Counted from the first letter of the stretch, positions 32,611 through 40,767 are shown. The stretch: DNA of 41,834 bases from Actinomadura sp. NBRC 104425 (GCF_030269545.1 NZ_BSTN01000038.1:1-41834), one strand, 5' to 3'. The notes: generated from the sequence alone by a model not told the origin. Numbers and translations are program-made.

Positions 32611-32978
32611 CATTCGTCGTCGTCGAGCTGGACGAACACGCCGACAAGGCGCCGCCACAAGGGCGAGCGGGGTGCTTCGTGTCGCCCGTGCACCGCACGC
32701 CGCACACGCACCGGCACGGGCCTGGGCCCGGGGGCCTGCCGGGGCTGGGAGACGGGCCGCACCCCCGCGGCGGCCAAGCACCGCTCCAGCCCGGCGGGCG
32801 TGACCGCGGCGACCACCTGGTCCCCGGCCGGGTGACCGGTCGGCCGCAGCACCATCGCCATCCACGCCGCGTTGCGGTCGTCCCACCACACCGGCACCCG
32901 GTACCGCCGCTGCAAGCGGGCGGTAATGGCGGCGGTGTCCCAGCGCACCGGCCCCGCGTGCACCGATGGCGCGGTCAC
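32607..32978 (-). CDS. Hypothetical cassette protein, paralogue of the 117-aa protein (123 aa)
   Basis: It shares the core YRVPVWWDDRNAAWMAMVLR and AGLERCLAAAGVRPVSQ, plus the C-terminal WRRLVGVFVQLDDDEW, with the protein at 759-1112. An Arg/Pro insertion (PRQAPGPRPVPVRVRRAV) makes it slightly longer. It overlaps both neighbours by 4 bp, as in cassette A. Function unknown. Confidence 0.7.
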   Translation of the reverse strand: MTAPSVHAGPVRWDTAAITARLQRRYRVPVWWDDRNAAWMAMVLRPTGHPAGDQVVAAVTPAGLERCLAAAGVRPVSQPRQAPGPRPVPVRVRRAVHGRHEAPRSPLWRRLVGVFVQLDDDEW

Positions 32979-33253
32979 CGCGCCGCCTCTTCGGCGCGGC
33001 GCTCGGCGCGTCGGGCGAGGCGGCCGAGGATGTACAAGACCGCGTCCCGCTCGTGCCCGCCACCGGTCTCGGAGATCGGCTCACCGTCCCCGGTGAAGAA
33101 CCACAGGCGGCCGCCGTCCTCCTCGCGCGGCCGACAGGTGATCGTCAACCAGACACCGGCCGCGTCCGCGACGCGCAGCGTGTGGGCGGCGACCGTCAGA
33201 CCGTGCAAGGCCAGCTTCCGGCCGAGCGCGGCCAATGGGTCATACTCGTACAT
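32975..33253 (-). CDS. Hypothetical cassette protein, paralogue of the 91-aa protein (92 aa)
   Basis: It starts MYEYDPLAALGRKLALHGLT at an ATG preceded by AAAGGGG. It keeps GVWLTITCRPREEDGGRLWF, FFTGDGEPISETGGGHERDA and the helix VLYILGRLARRAERRAEE. About 80% identical to the cassette A copy. The strong conservation of both small proteins suggests a selected role with the neighbouring regulators, but none is known. Confidence 0.75.
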   Translation of the reverse strand: MYEYDPLAALGRKLALHGLTVAAHTLRVADAAGVWLTITCRPREEDGGRLWFFTGDGEPISETGGGHERDAVLYILGRLARRAERRAEEAAR

Positions 33254-33336
33254 CAGTCGGACCCCTTTCGTCCGGCGAGGCCCCGGGAGTCCCCGCTGCC
33301 CACCAGCGGCCCGGGGTCGTCTTCTTGTGTGTGGGG

Positions 33337-33373
33337 GCACGGCCCGGCCCGGGCCCATCGGGCCGGGCCGTGC
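33337..33373. terminator. Perfect 15-bp GC hairpin
   Basis: GCACGGCCCGGCCCG (33337-33351) and its exact complement at 33359-33373 flank a 7-nt loop. It lies between the 92-aa gene and the genes upstream of it on the minus strand, so it may attenuate transcription within the cassette. Confidence 0.55.
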
Positions 33374-33649
33374 GGGAGCGGGCAGCGCATCACATGGCGA
33401 GACACCCCGCTCCAGGCCGCGCTGGTGCGGGGGGCGCGGCAGGTCCGGGCCACCACCCGGACACTCAGGTCGCACGACCCCCGCCGTGGTGCTGCCTAGG
33501 ACCATCCAGAGGACGGGCGGCCGTGCGACGTCATCGGAGCCCACGGCCGGCACATGGGGCGGTGGTGTGCCAGCCGCGAGGTGTCCCCCCTCCGGGACCG
33601 CGGCCCGCACCCGCATGCCGCGAGAGCAGGCCCAGGCCGCGGCGTTCAT
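33374..33649 (-). other. Possible coding region with unclear end
   Basis: An ATG at 33647-33649 overlaps the stop of the 85-aa gene (ATGA) and opens MNAAAWACSRGMRVRAAVPE, then DDVARPPVLWMVLGSTTAGV, with fair GC3 bias for about 80 codons. The frame then degrades and no stop appears before the hairpin at 33337. It runs on, in frame, into the 92-aa gene. It may be a real small gene with a mutated end or chance openness in GC-rich DNA. Confidence 0.3.
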
Positions 33650-33897
33650 GCGCCGACCTCGCGCAGCACGTACTGGATGCGGTCGGCGGCGGCGGACACC
33701 TCGGCGACCGGACCGATGCCCTGCCCCCACGCCCAGCGGAACGCGGCACCGTCGCTGACGACGTCGTCGTTCATGCGCGGGTGCGCGGGGTGCTGTACGT
33801 GCAGCACGGGGCCGCTGCGGGTGCGGCGGAGGTCGGCCGTCCAGCCGCGGCTGGTCAGCTCGTCCCGCAGCACCTCAAGGGAGGCCGTGGCGTCCAT
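33646..33897 (-). CDS. Small hypothetical protein (83-85 aa)
   Basis: The product reads MDATASLEVLRDELTSRGWT, then TRSGPVLHVQHPAHPRMND and ADRIQYVLREVGA. Helix, strands and C-terminal helix parallel the 91/92-aa cassette proteins, suggesting a shared fold. The start is either the ATG at 33897 or the GTG at 33903; no clear RBS distinguishes them. It follows the XRE-TPR regulator by 61 bp and is specific to cassette B. Confidence 0.6.
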   Translation of the reverse strand: MDATASLEVLRDELTSRGWTADLRRTRSGPVLHVQHPAHPRMNDDVVSDGAAFRWAWGQGIGPVAEVSAAADRIQYVLREVGA

Positions 33898-33958
33898 GCC
33901 CACGTACGGTAGGGACGCGATGACCCACGGGGTTCACGAGTGTGAACCGTGTTGTTGA

Positions 33959-35176
33959 TTAGTGGGGGATGCCCATCCGCGCCGCCATCCCGCGCAGCTC
34001 CCGCCCCTGCGCGGCGACGCGCGCTTGCTCCAGCATCACCGCGATCGTCTCGGCCACCTTCGGGTCGTTGCGGAACCGCTGCGGCGCCGTCTCCTCGCTG
34101 CGCCGCAACCACCGGATAGCGTCGTTGCGCCACTTGGGGTCGCGCGCTAGGCCGCGGCCCACATCTGCCAGGAAACACGTCTTGCGGCCGGGGTGTATAT
34201 CGAGCTTGGCCTCGGTGACGCCCTTCGCCAGCTCGGCCACCTCGCCACCGCCTTTCCCGAGTTCGACGCCGACGGTGACGCGCCAGATTGCCACGTTGGT
34301 TTTGCTGAATGCCTGCCAGTTGTTTTTGAGGTCGTCGGGGACGCGGCGGGCCAGGTCGGCGGCCTCGTTGAGCCAGTGCTCGGCGGCATCTCGGTTGCGG
34401 CTGGCGGCCGCTGCCAGCGCGGCGTTCAGGGTGAGCATGCCCAGCACGGGCACGTCACGGTCGTCGCGTATGTGCGGCTGGAGACGGTCGGCGGCGCGTT
34501 CTGCGAGGGTCTGGACGCGGTGCCAGTTCGCCGCGTTGGGGCGAATCACGGAGAACGCCGCCTTGCCGCGTGCGATGGGGTCGTCGAGCAGGACGGCGGC
34601 CTCGTCGGCGCGCGTCGCGGCGAACTGGCCGAGATCGGGGTGGCGGAGCGACCTGGCCATGCCGGCGGCGCACATGTACGCCTCGACAAGGGTCTCCAGG
34701 GCGAGGCGCTGCGCAGCTTCGTCGGCAGGCTGGGCGACATGCCAGTGCAGCTCGTCGATGAGGTCGGGCAGGTCTTGACCCACCGTGATGTAGTCGTAGG
34801 CGCGGCGGTGCTTCTCGACATGCCCCGTCATCAGGGCGACCAGCTCGGGCAGCGGCCGAGCGCGCTCGACGACCGGGTCGGCGTGGAAGGAGTTCGACTC
34901 CAGGGCGACACGCAGCGGCGAGACGTAGGCGTGCGGCTCGGACTGGACAGGGTCGGGGCCGAGGTGCGGGCCGCCGGTCAGATCGGTCTCCGAGACGCGC
35001 AGTGCATTGGCGAGGGCGGCGATGTGGGAGCGGCGGTCCAGTGCACGCTGGCCACGCTCGGCCATGGACAGGAAACCCTTCGACAGTCCGGCCAGGCCAG
35101 CCAGCTCGTCCAGGCTCATGCCCCGCCAGCGGCGAAGCGCTCGGAGTCGGGCCCCGATGGTAGTCTCGTCATGCAT
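33959..35176 (-). CDS. XRE-family regulator with TPR-like C-terminal domain (405 aa)
   Basis: Residues about 7-66 form an XRE helix-turn-helix (GARLRALRRWRGMSLDELAG, then LSKGFLSMAERGQRALDRRS). The remaining 330 residues are all-helical, TPR-like (EAAQRLALETLVEAYMCAAG, RDAAEHWLNEAADLARRVPD, ending LRGMAARMGIPH). Such regulators often respond to peptides or small effectors and occur beside RiPP clusters and in actinobacterial mobile elements. The ATG at 35174-35176 follows AGGAAGG; the longer open frame upstream overlaps the membrane-protein remnant. In cassette B it takes the place of the Scr1/DUF6879 pair of cassette A. Confidence 0.85.
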   Translation of the reverse strand: MHDETTIGARLRALRRWRGMSLDELAGLAGLSKGFLSMAERGQRALDRRSHIAALANALRVSETDLTGGPHLGPDPVQSEPHAYVSPLRVALESNSFHADPVVERARPLPELVALMTGHVEKHRRAYDYITVGQDLPDLIDELHWHVAQPADEAAQRLALETLVEAYMCAAGMARSLRHPDLGQFAATRADEAAVLLDDPIARGKAAFSVIRPNAANWHRVQTLAERAADRLQPHIRDDRDVPVLGMLTLNAALAAAASRNRDAAEHWLNEAADLARRVPDDLKNNWQAFSKTNVAIWRVTVGVELGKGGGEVAELAKGVTEAKLDIHPGRKTCFLADVGRGLARDPKWRNDAIRWLRRSEETAPQRFRNDPKVAETIAVMLEQARVAAQGRELRGMAARMGIPH

Positions 35177-35208
35177 CGGCCTCGCACCTTCCTGATGTCT
35201 CGACAACC

Positions 35209-35664
35209 TCAGGGTACGGCGCGGGGCCGAATCGCGTAACGCGGTCGGCCGTCGGCCGAGCGGCCGCCCCAGCAGCGTGCGATGTCCGGCCATATCGGCG
35301 GCTTCGAGCTACTCGGCGATGCCCAGGACGTACGGCAGCGTGGCGAGCGCTGGTCACGCGTCCCACGGCAGATCATCGCGGCCGCCATGCAGTGGACGAT
35401 GACGAGCAGGATGGCGCGGTGTAGGAAGTCGCGCCAGATCTCCCGGTCCGTGCGCTCGGGCCGCTGGGCGAGGCGCGCGCGCATGATCTCGGTGAACCGG
35501 GCGCGGTCGCCGCCGGCCTCACGCCAGACGGCCCGGCGGGTCAGGTGGCGGTCGTGGGCGCGCTGCACCGCTGCCGCTACGCGGTCGCGCTGGGCGGCCC
35601 ATGCCGGGTCGGGGCCAGGACACATCGAGGGCACACCGCCCTCCCATCGCCAAACATTGCTCAT
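35209..35664 (-). pseudogene. Degenerate copy of the small membrane protein
   Basis: It matches 3203-3523 through RRAVWREAGGDRARFTEIMR, DREIWRDFLHRAILLVIVHC and MAAAMIC. A one-base deletion (CCCACGGCAG against CCCACAGGCAG) then shifts the frame. The old tail (ALATLPYVLGI) remains readable in another frame but now also carries a TGA. The membrane helix survives and the conserved end is lost, so this is probably a pseudogene, although a longer shifted product is open to 35209. Confidence 0.6.
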
Positions 35665-35698
35665 CATTGTCAAACGCTGTTTTGGCAGGTGAGGAGCG

Positions 35699-35850
35699 AT
35701 GTGGCGGTATCTTGACAGGTCGGAGAAGCGCAGCGAGGAGTACTACGACTTCCCTAGCAGGTCGGCCCCGCGCACGCGGGGATGTTCCGCCGGTGGATAT
35801 GCCGCTCGTGCGGATCGCCGCCGTCGGCCCCGCGCACGCGGGGGTGGTTC
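35699..35850 (+). CRISPR. CRISPR array 6, leaderless remnant (2 repeats)
   Basis: Repeats are at 35761-35788 (ends GATGTTCC) and 35823-35850 (trailer form GGGGGTGGTTC), with one 34-nt spacer. No leader precedes them. A gene start does: GGTGAGGAGCG followed by ATG at 35699, encoding MWRYLDRSEKRSEEYYDFPS, running straight into the first repeat. The 33 bp before the repeat may be a spacer. Either a gene 5' end was fused to the array or this is a chance ORF. Confidence 0.75.
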
Positions 35851-36119
35851 GGGTCTTGCTGTTCACGTCAGCGCTACGGCCAAGGGACCGGACGGCCGAC
35901 CTGCAGACGGTGCGCTCAGCGGCCGCGTCAACCACGCGTGGGCGCAGCGGCTACCAGTCGTCAGCATGCGGAAGGAAGGTGCCACAACGGTCGCCAATGT
36001 GGGCCAACGCAGCGCAACAGCCAACCCCCCGCCTGCCTGTTGGGCCACCCCTGGTCCGTTTGCGAATCCAACTAAATGAAAACTGGGTTTCTCCGCTATA
36101 GAATCGCAGGTCAGCAAGT
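35839..36119 (+). repeat. Inter-array trailer/leader module before array 7
   Basis: Nearly identical to 29375-29657, including CTGTTCACGTCAGCGCTACG, GTGGGCGCAGCGGCTACCAG and the leader end CTCCGCTATAGAATCGCAGG. The only clear differences are a few substitutions and a short indel near 35990. CTATAGAAT gives the promoter for array 7. Confidence 0.8.
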
Positions 36120-37184
36120 GTCGGCCCCGCGCACGCGGGGATGTTCCCCCGCAACGACCAGGGACTTTCCATCGAGGCACGTCGGCCCCGCGCACGCGGG
36201 GATGTTCCCCGGCTGTGCGACGACCCCGACACGGCCGTCCAGTCGGCCCCGCGCACGCGGGGATGTTCCCGTCGATGCCGTAGACCTCGTGCAGGTCAGC
36301 CTGTCGGCCCCGCGCACGCGGGGATGTTCCGCTGTACCACCCGACGCACGACGCGCTGGAGGCGTCGGCCCCGCGCACGCGGGGATGTTCCCCGCGACGA
36401 CGAGTGGATCGACACCCACCGCTTGTCGGCCCCGCGCACGCGGGGATGTTCCAGCACGGGCTGATCCTCGGCGCCGTCCGACTCGGTCGGCCCCGCGCAC
36501 GCGGGGATGTTCCGGAGCAAGGGCCGTGACCATCGAGGTTATCGAGGTCGGCCCCGCGCACGCGGGGATGTTCCCCCCAAGATCCGCGCCCAGCAGGCCC
36601 CGCCCGCGCCGGCCCCGCGCACGCGGGGATGTTCCGTGGAACACGGTCGGGACCTGGACGCTGGAGGTGTCGGCCCCGCGCACGCGGGGATGTTCCCACC
36701 CAGTCATAGGTACTGACGGTGCCATCGTGGTCGGCCCCGCGCACGCGGGGATGTTCCGCCGGCGAAGAGATCCGCTACCTCGACCGTGACGTCGGCCCCG
36801 CGCACGCGGGGATGTTCCCCGGCCGATGGGTTTGGTGCGCCCGCACGCGCGGTCGGCCCCGCGCACGCGGGGATGTTCCCTCGTCCTGGCCGCGGCCGCG
36901 GCGCATGTCGGAGTCGGCCCCGCGCACGCGGGGATGTTCCAGCGCTGGCCCTTGTCCATACTCCGGTATGGGCGTCGGCCCCGCGCACGCAGGGATGTTC
37001 CCACGGCTTTGGCCAGACCACTGATCCGGGGATCGTCGGCCCCGCGCACGCGGGGATGTTCCGCATGCACACCCAAGACTGTCGCTGGACGATGTGTCGG
37101 CCTCGCGCACGCGGGGATGTTCCATGCGCGTCCACGCTGGCGTAGCCGTACACGGCGTCGGCCCCGCGCACGCGGGGGTGGTTC
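36120..37184 (+). CRISPR. CRISPR array 7 (18 repeats, 17 spacers)
   Basis: Repeats occur every 61 bp without exception from 36120 to 37157, so all 17 spacers are 33 nt. Most are perfect and end GATGTTCC. Variants are at 36608 (GCCGGCCCC), 36974 (CGCACGCAGGG) and 37096 (GTCGGCCTC). The last (37157) is the trailer form with GGGGGTGGTTC. All spacers differ from each other by eye, and I saw no match elsewhere in the window. A full leader precedes it, making this the main functional array. Confidence 0.97.
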
Positions 37185-37249
37185 GGGTCCTGCTGTTCGC
37201 GTCAGCGCTACTGCTAAGGGGCCGGACGACCGACCTGCAGGCAGTGCAG

Positions 37250-39493
37250 TCAGCGGCCGCGTCGGCTGGGGCCTCGGCTCAGGGAACGCGCTGCGCTGCG
37301 CCGGTGTCCTTGAGCCGATGGCGGTGTCGGGGGTGGTGGTGTCGGACGCTGCTGTTGCGCACTTGTCAGGTACTGCCGCACGCGCCAGGCCAGCACGGTG
37401 GCCGCTGACTGCGGAATACCACCTACTTGCGCCTGCTTTTGGCCCTCTTCTCCTTGTCCTGATGGCTGTTTGCTCTGCTGGCCTTCTTGATGTCCCCGCG
37501 CTGCTCGAGTGACCTGGGACAGGACATGCTCCGCTGTGTACCCGGCCGCCTCAGCGTCCTGGAGCACACCGATCAGCACCGTCCACGCAGGGTCGTTGAG
37601 TACCGCATCCGCGTCTCGGCCCGCCACAGCGCGGACGGCCTGGGCGTAGCGGACCGCGGCGTGAATTAGACGCTCAGGTCTGGCAGCCGGGTCGTCGCTC
37701 CGCTCGTCTCGCTGCACAGCCGACTCGTTGGGTTTGCCATGTCGCTCAGGTGCGTTTTCTGGCGGCTGGGCAGCAGCGCTGTGTTGGTCGCCGGCAGTTG
37801 GCTGCCCCTCCTCCGCGCGCGGCCGGACGATCTGCTGATTTGCCGCCGTTTCGGTGGTCGAAGCTGAAGAGGCGGTGCGCGTCAGCCAGCGTTGCACCCG
37901 CCATGTCAACACTGCCGCTACCGAGTCGGCGTCGCTCAGCGAGCGTTCCGCTGTGACTTCGGCGAGGACGGTGGCGGCTGAGTGTCCGGCTTGTTCGGCC
38001 TGCCGGAGGACCGCTGCCAGCGCGGGCCAGGCCGGATCGTTCAGCACTTCTTCGGCGCGGTCGCCGAGCGCCGCGCGTACCGCGTCGCGCAATTGCGGTC
38101 GTTGCGCGGCCTCGGAGTCATAGGGCGCCGAGGGGGAGTCGTTGACGGTTTTCAGCCCGAGCGCGGCTCGCAGATGGGCGTTGGCGAGTTGGGCAGCCTC
38201 GGCCTGGAGGTTCCATCCCCGCGCCCGGTACCAGTGATAGGCGGCCACGGTCGCGGCGATGGCGGAGGCGATGAACAAGAACACCGCAGCGGCGTCGCGG
38301 CCACTGGCCAGAGCCCGTCCCGCGGCGGTGAGTCCTTGGGCCGCGATGCGGAGGTCGGCTGCGGCCTGGCGGGCGTGCCGTTCGATTTTCGGTGCCTGGC
38401 CGGCGCGTTCGAAGGCGCGCGCCGCCGCCTGCAGTTGCGGGCGGACGGTGACCGGAGCGCGTTCGGCGGCAGCCGACAGCACGTCGGTCATCGCGGCCAA
38501 TATTGCGGCCCCGTCGGCGTCGTCGGCACCGGGCAGCACGCGCGCCGCCTGGTGGACCGCGGCGGCGGCCCGTTCCCACGCCTGCGCACCTTGTTCCGGT
38601 GAGGCCGCCGTCCCAGCGTGTCCGGACGGTTCTCGTGCGGCGACGGCCTCGGCGTGCTCACGTATCCGGGCCCGGACGCGCGGCAGTGACAGATCGGGAG
38701 CCAGTTTGGCCCCCGAGTACCAGATCGGCTCGCCTTTGGCGTTGCGGTCGCCGGGCATCGCCACGGCGTACCCGAAGACGTCCCCGGTCGAGTTGAGGTT
38801 CTGCCGGACGCGCAGGCCCTTGGCCTCCAGGAGGGCGAAAAACTCGCGTTCGCTGCGGGCCGCGATCGCCGCGTCCCGCACATGGCGTTGCAGTGCCTCA
38901 CGTACTGGGATGTCCATACCGAGTCGTCTGGCCTTGCCGAGTTCCTTGCGGGATGGGGTACGCCGCGCGGTGCGGTCGGCCGGTGCGGTGGGACGCAGTC
39001 CGTACTCGCGTTCGATCCGCAATATCTCCGCCCGCGCGCGCAGCGCGTCGTTGTGGTGGTCGAGCGGCGCTCCGTCCACGCGGGCCAGGGTCGCCACGAT
39101 GTGGATGTGGTCTTCGGCGTGCCGTACGGCGATCCACCGGCACGCTCCGATGTCGCCGGGTGGGGCGATTCCTGCGGCGGCGACGATCCGGCGGGCGATG
39201 TCGGCCCATTGCCCATCGGACAGCAGCCGGTCGGTCGGTGCCGCCCGCACCGGGTAATGCCACACCGGATCGTTCACCCGGCGGCCCAGTTCGTGCTCCA
39301 GCACGCGCACGGGCTGTTCCAGGAGGACGGCCAGCCGCCGCAGGCCCGTCTCACCGACACGGGCGGGGTCGTCCTCACGGCCGCTCCAAGAGGCGACCAG
39401 GTGCGGATCGCGGTGCTCTTCGTGGGCGCCAGGCCCGTACAGGTACCGCAGTAGTCCGTCGGCCTTGTCGCCTCGGATCACCTTCCCGATCAC
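37250..39493 (-). CDS. Relaxase/mobilization nuclease, MobP/VirD2-like (747 aa)
   Basis: The relaxase nicks oriT and pilots the strand through the coupling protein. The N-terminal domain shows MIGKVIRGDKADGLLRYLYG with candidate catalytic Tyr 17/19. The metal-binding histidines are in AVRHAEDHIHIVATLAR (His 125, 129, 131). A long helical region follows, with a hydrophobic stretch (AAAVFLFIASAIAATVAAYH, about 410-430) and two related repeats near the end (VLNDPAWPALAAVLRQAEQA and VLNDPAWTVLIGVLQDAEAA). The GTG at 39493 overlaps the MobC-like stop. The last few codons and the stop lie inside sequence homologous to the CRISPR trailer, so the C-terminus may be rearranged. Confidence 0.88.
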   Translation of the reverse strand: MIGKVIRGDKADGLLRYLYGPGAHEEHRDPHLVASWSGREDDPARVGETGLRRLAVLLEQPVRVLEHELGRRVNDPVWHYPVRAAPTDRLLSDGQWADIARRIVAAAGIAPPGDIGACRWIAVRHAEDHIHIVATLARVDGAPLDHHNDALRARAEILRIEREYGLRPTAPADRTARRTPSRKELGKARRLGMDIPVREALQRHVRDAAIAARSEREFFALLEAKGLRVRQNLNSTGDVFGYAVAMPGDRNAKGEPIWYSGAKLAPDLSLPRVRARIREHAEAVAAREPSGHAGTAASPEQGAQAWERAAAAVHQAARVLPGADDADGAAILAAMTDVLSAAAERAPVTVRPQLQAAARAFERAGQAPKIERHARQAAADLRIAAQGLTAAGRALASGRDAAAVFLFIASAIAATVAAYHWYRARGWNLQAEAAQLANAHLRAALGLKTVNDSPSAPYDSEAAQRPQLRDAVRAALGDRAEEVLNDPAWPALAAVLRQAEQAGHSAATVLAEVTAERSLSDADSVAAVLTWRVQRWLTRTASSASTTETAANQQIVRPRAEEGQPTAGDQHSAAAQPPENAPERHGKPNESAVQRDERSDDPAARPERLIHAAVRYAQAVRAVAGRDADAVLNDPAWTVLIGVLQDAEAAGYTAEHVLSQVTRAARGHQEGQQSKQPSGQGEEGQKQAQVGGIPQSAATVLAWRVRQYLTSAQQQRPTPPPPTPPSAQGHRRSAARSLSRGPSRRGR

Positions 39494-39915
39494 CGGCCCT
39501 CCTGCCGCCGCAAAAGCTCGGCGACGGTCTCGTCCAGGCGCCGCACCGTCTGCTCGAGCGTTGCCGCCAAGTTCTCCGTCGCGCTGGAGGGGGAGGACGA
39601 GGTCGCTGCGATCCGATCCAGGGTGGCGCCGATCTGCTGCAGCTGCTCGCGGGTGACGAGGAGGACTCGCAGCCGCTCTCGCTCGTCGGCGGGCAGCGGC
39701 GCGAGTTCGCCGCGGGCCACCGCCACCGCTTTTTCGGCGACGTAGGCGGCCGGCGCCACACCCGCGCGGCTCGCCGCCGCGGTGACCGCGGCCATCTCCT
39801 GGTCGCTGAAACGCACCGGTCCGACACGGTGCGGCCGCTTCACGGCGTCGTGCCGTCGACGCCTTGAAACTGCCGACGTCACGTCCGGAAAATCACCTCC
39901 CGGCACCGGCGGCAT
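39490..39915 (-). CDS. MobC-like relaxosome accessory protein (141 aa)
   Basis: A ribbon-helix-helix-type start, VGPVRFSDQEMAAVTAAASR followed by AGVAPAAYVAEKAVAVARGE, is characteristic of MobC-like oriT-binding proteins. The C-terminal half is coiled (LAATLEQTVRRLDETVAELL). It is translationally coupled to the relaxase by a 4-bp overlap. The start may be the ATG at 39915 or a GTG about 11 codons later; a stronger RBS would decide. It should bind the AT-richer DNA upstream (39916-40195). Confidence 0.82.
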   Translation of the reverse strand: MPPVPGGDFPDVTSAVSRRRRHDAVKRPHRVGPVRFSDQEMAAVTAAASRAGVAPAAYVAEKAVAVARGELAPLPADERERLRVLLVTREQLQQIGATLDRIAATSSSPSSATENLAATLEQTVRRLDETVAELLRRQEGR

Positions 39916-40195
39916 GCGCGGCGCAGATCATGGCCTCGCACCGAAAGCGACCTCGACGGGAAGACAAGTCTGACTTCTCATATCTCTTGCTCCATCAAGA
40001 TCAACCTATGTGCGATCGTGAAATAGATCGTGGTTGGCTGATGGACCCCGCCGTCGGCGAGCCATGGAGCATGCAGATGTGCCGCAGTAGGCGGGTCTCT
40101 CTTGCGGCCCATCCACCAAGCACGGCATGTCGCAGTTCCGAGGCGAGAACAAGCCGACTTCCTTCACAAGCAAGATCATTCTAGGGTCACCGTCT
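39916..40195. other. Candidate oriT / divergent promoter region
   Basis: This 280-bp gap lies between the MobC-like gene and a divergent gene and is clearly less GC-rich than its surroundings (for example CTTCTCATATCTCTTGCTCC and CATCAAGATCAACCTATGTG). It contains GATCGTG twice around AAATA (40014-40031) and several short inverted words. The oriT of MobC/relaxase systems usually lies here. No coding sequence is convincing. The exact nick site cannot be seen. Confidence 0.45.
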
Positions 40196-40513
40196 ATGAC
40201 CGGTGATTTGGAAGCAATCGAGGCAGCCGCGTTGGCCGTGCTCGACGTCGAGGGCAAGATCAAGGCCGTTCGCGCCCTCACCGCACTCCATCAGCGCCGG
40301 CAGGAGTTGCTGAGCGAACTACAGGAGGTCGAACGCCAGTACGGCGCCGAGCACGCCGCTGCGTTGCGCGTGGGATGGACGTCCGAGCAGCTGGGCAAGC
40401 TCGGATTCCCCGAACCGACCCGGCGTCCACGAGGCCGTCCTCGCGGCAAGACGCGCCAGGCGTCCGTCAAGACCGGCGGGCCGCCGACTGAGGACGCATC
40501 TGCGACGGCGTAG
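40196..40513 (+). CDS. Coiled-coil protein with AT-hook-like tail (105 aa)
   Basis: The ATG at 40196 starts MTGDLEAIEAAALAVLDVEG, a helical/coiled segment (ALHQRRQELLSELQEVERQY) and a helix-turn-helix-like AALRVGWTSEQLGKLGF. The tail RRPRGRPRGKTR has two Arg-Gly-Arg/Pro motifs like AT-hooks. A DNA-binding role near oriT is plausible. It diverges from the relaxase operon and might be its regulator or a relaxosome component. No family name is certain. Confidence 0.65.
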   Translation: MTGDLEAIEAAALAVLDVEGKIKAVRALTALHQRRQELLSELQEVERQYGAEHAAALRVGWTSEQLGKLGFPEPTRRPRGRPRGKTRQASVKTGGPPTEDASATA

Positions 40514-40674
40514 TCGTCGGCGCCCCCTCCTTCCTCCCTCCTCACCATCCCTTCCTCCGCCCTTCGATCCCGCCTTCCCGGGGAGGTCCCCTGGTGCTGC
40601 CCGCCATCGCCGGGCGGCGCGACGACTCCGGTAGGCGCAGGGCCGAGGAAAAGGGCATGCCGATCACAGACGAC

Positions 40675-40719
40675 CAGGCTGGGCCTGCTCCCGATGGTCT
40701 TGGGAGCAGGCCCAGCCTG
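40675..40719. terminator. Perfect 18-bp hairpin
   Basis: CAGGCTGGGCCTGCTCCC (40675-40692) and its complement (40702-40719) enclose a 9-nt loop. It lies 48 bp beyond the stop of the minus-strand 53-aa ORF and about 160 bp after the plus-strand gene ending at 40513. The stretch 40514-40674 contains a C/T-rich tract (CCTCCTTCCTCCCTCCTCAC) but no gene. Confidence 0.7.
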
Positions 40720-40767
40720 CCGTCACCTCGCCGACGAATCGTCGAGCCATGGCCGCATCGGCGGGCA

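Noticed and set aside
34193..35239. 348-codon plus-strand frame opposite the XRE-TPR regulator
   Set aside because: Antisense shadow; the minus strand has a clear HTH domain and RBS.
36111..37076. Long frames on both strands reading repetitive peptides such as GPAHAGMF, SAPRTRGCS and GNIPACAGPT
   Set aside because: These are translations of the CRISPR repeats (61-bp period is not a multiple of 3, so three frames alternate), not a repeat protein family.
36148..37156. Possible self-targeting spacers in array 7
   Set aside because: I compared the spacers by eye with genes in the window and saw no convincing match; a proper search could not be run.
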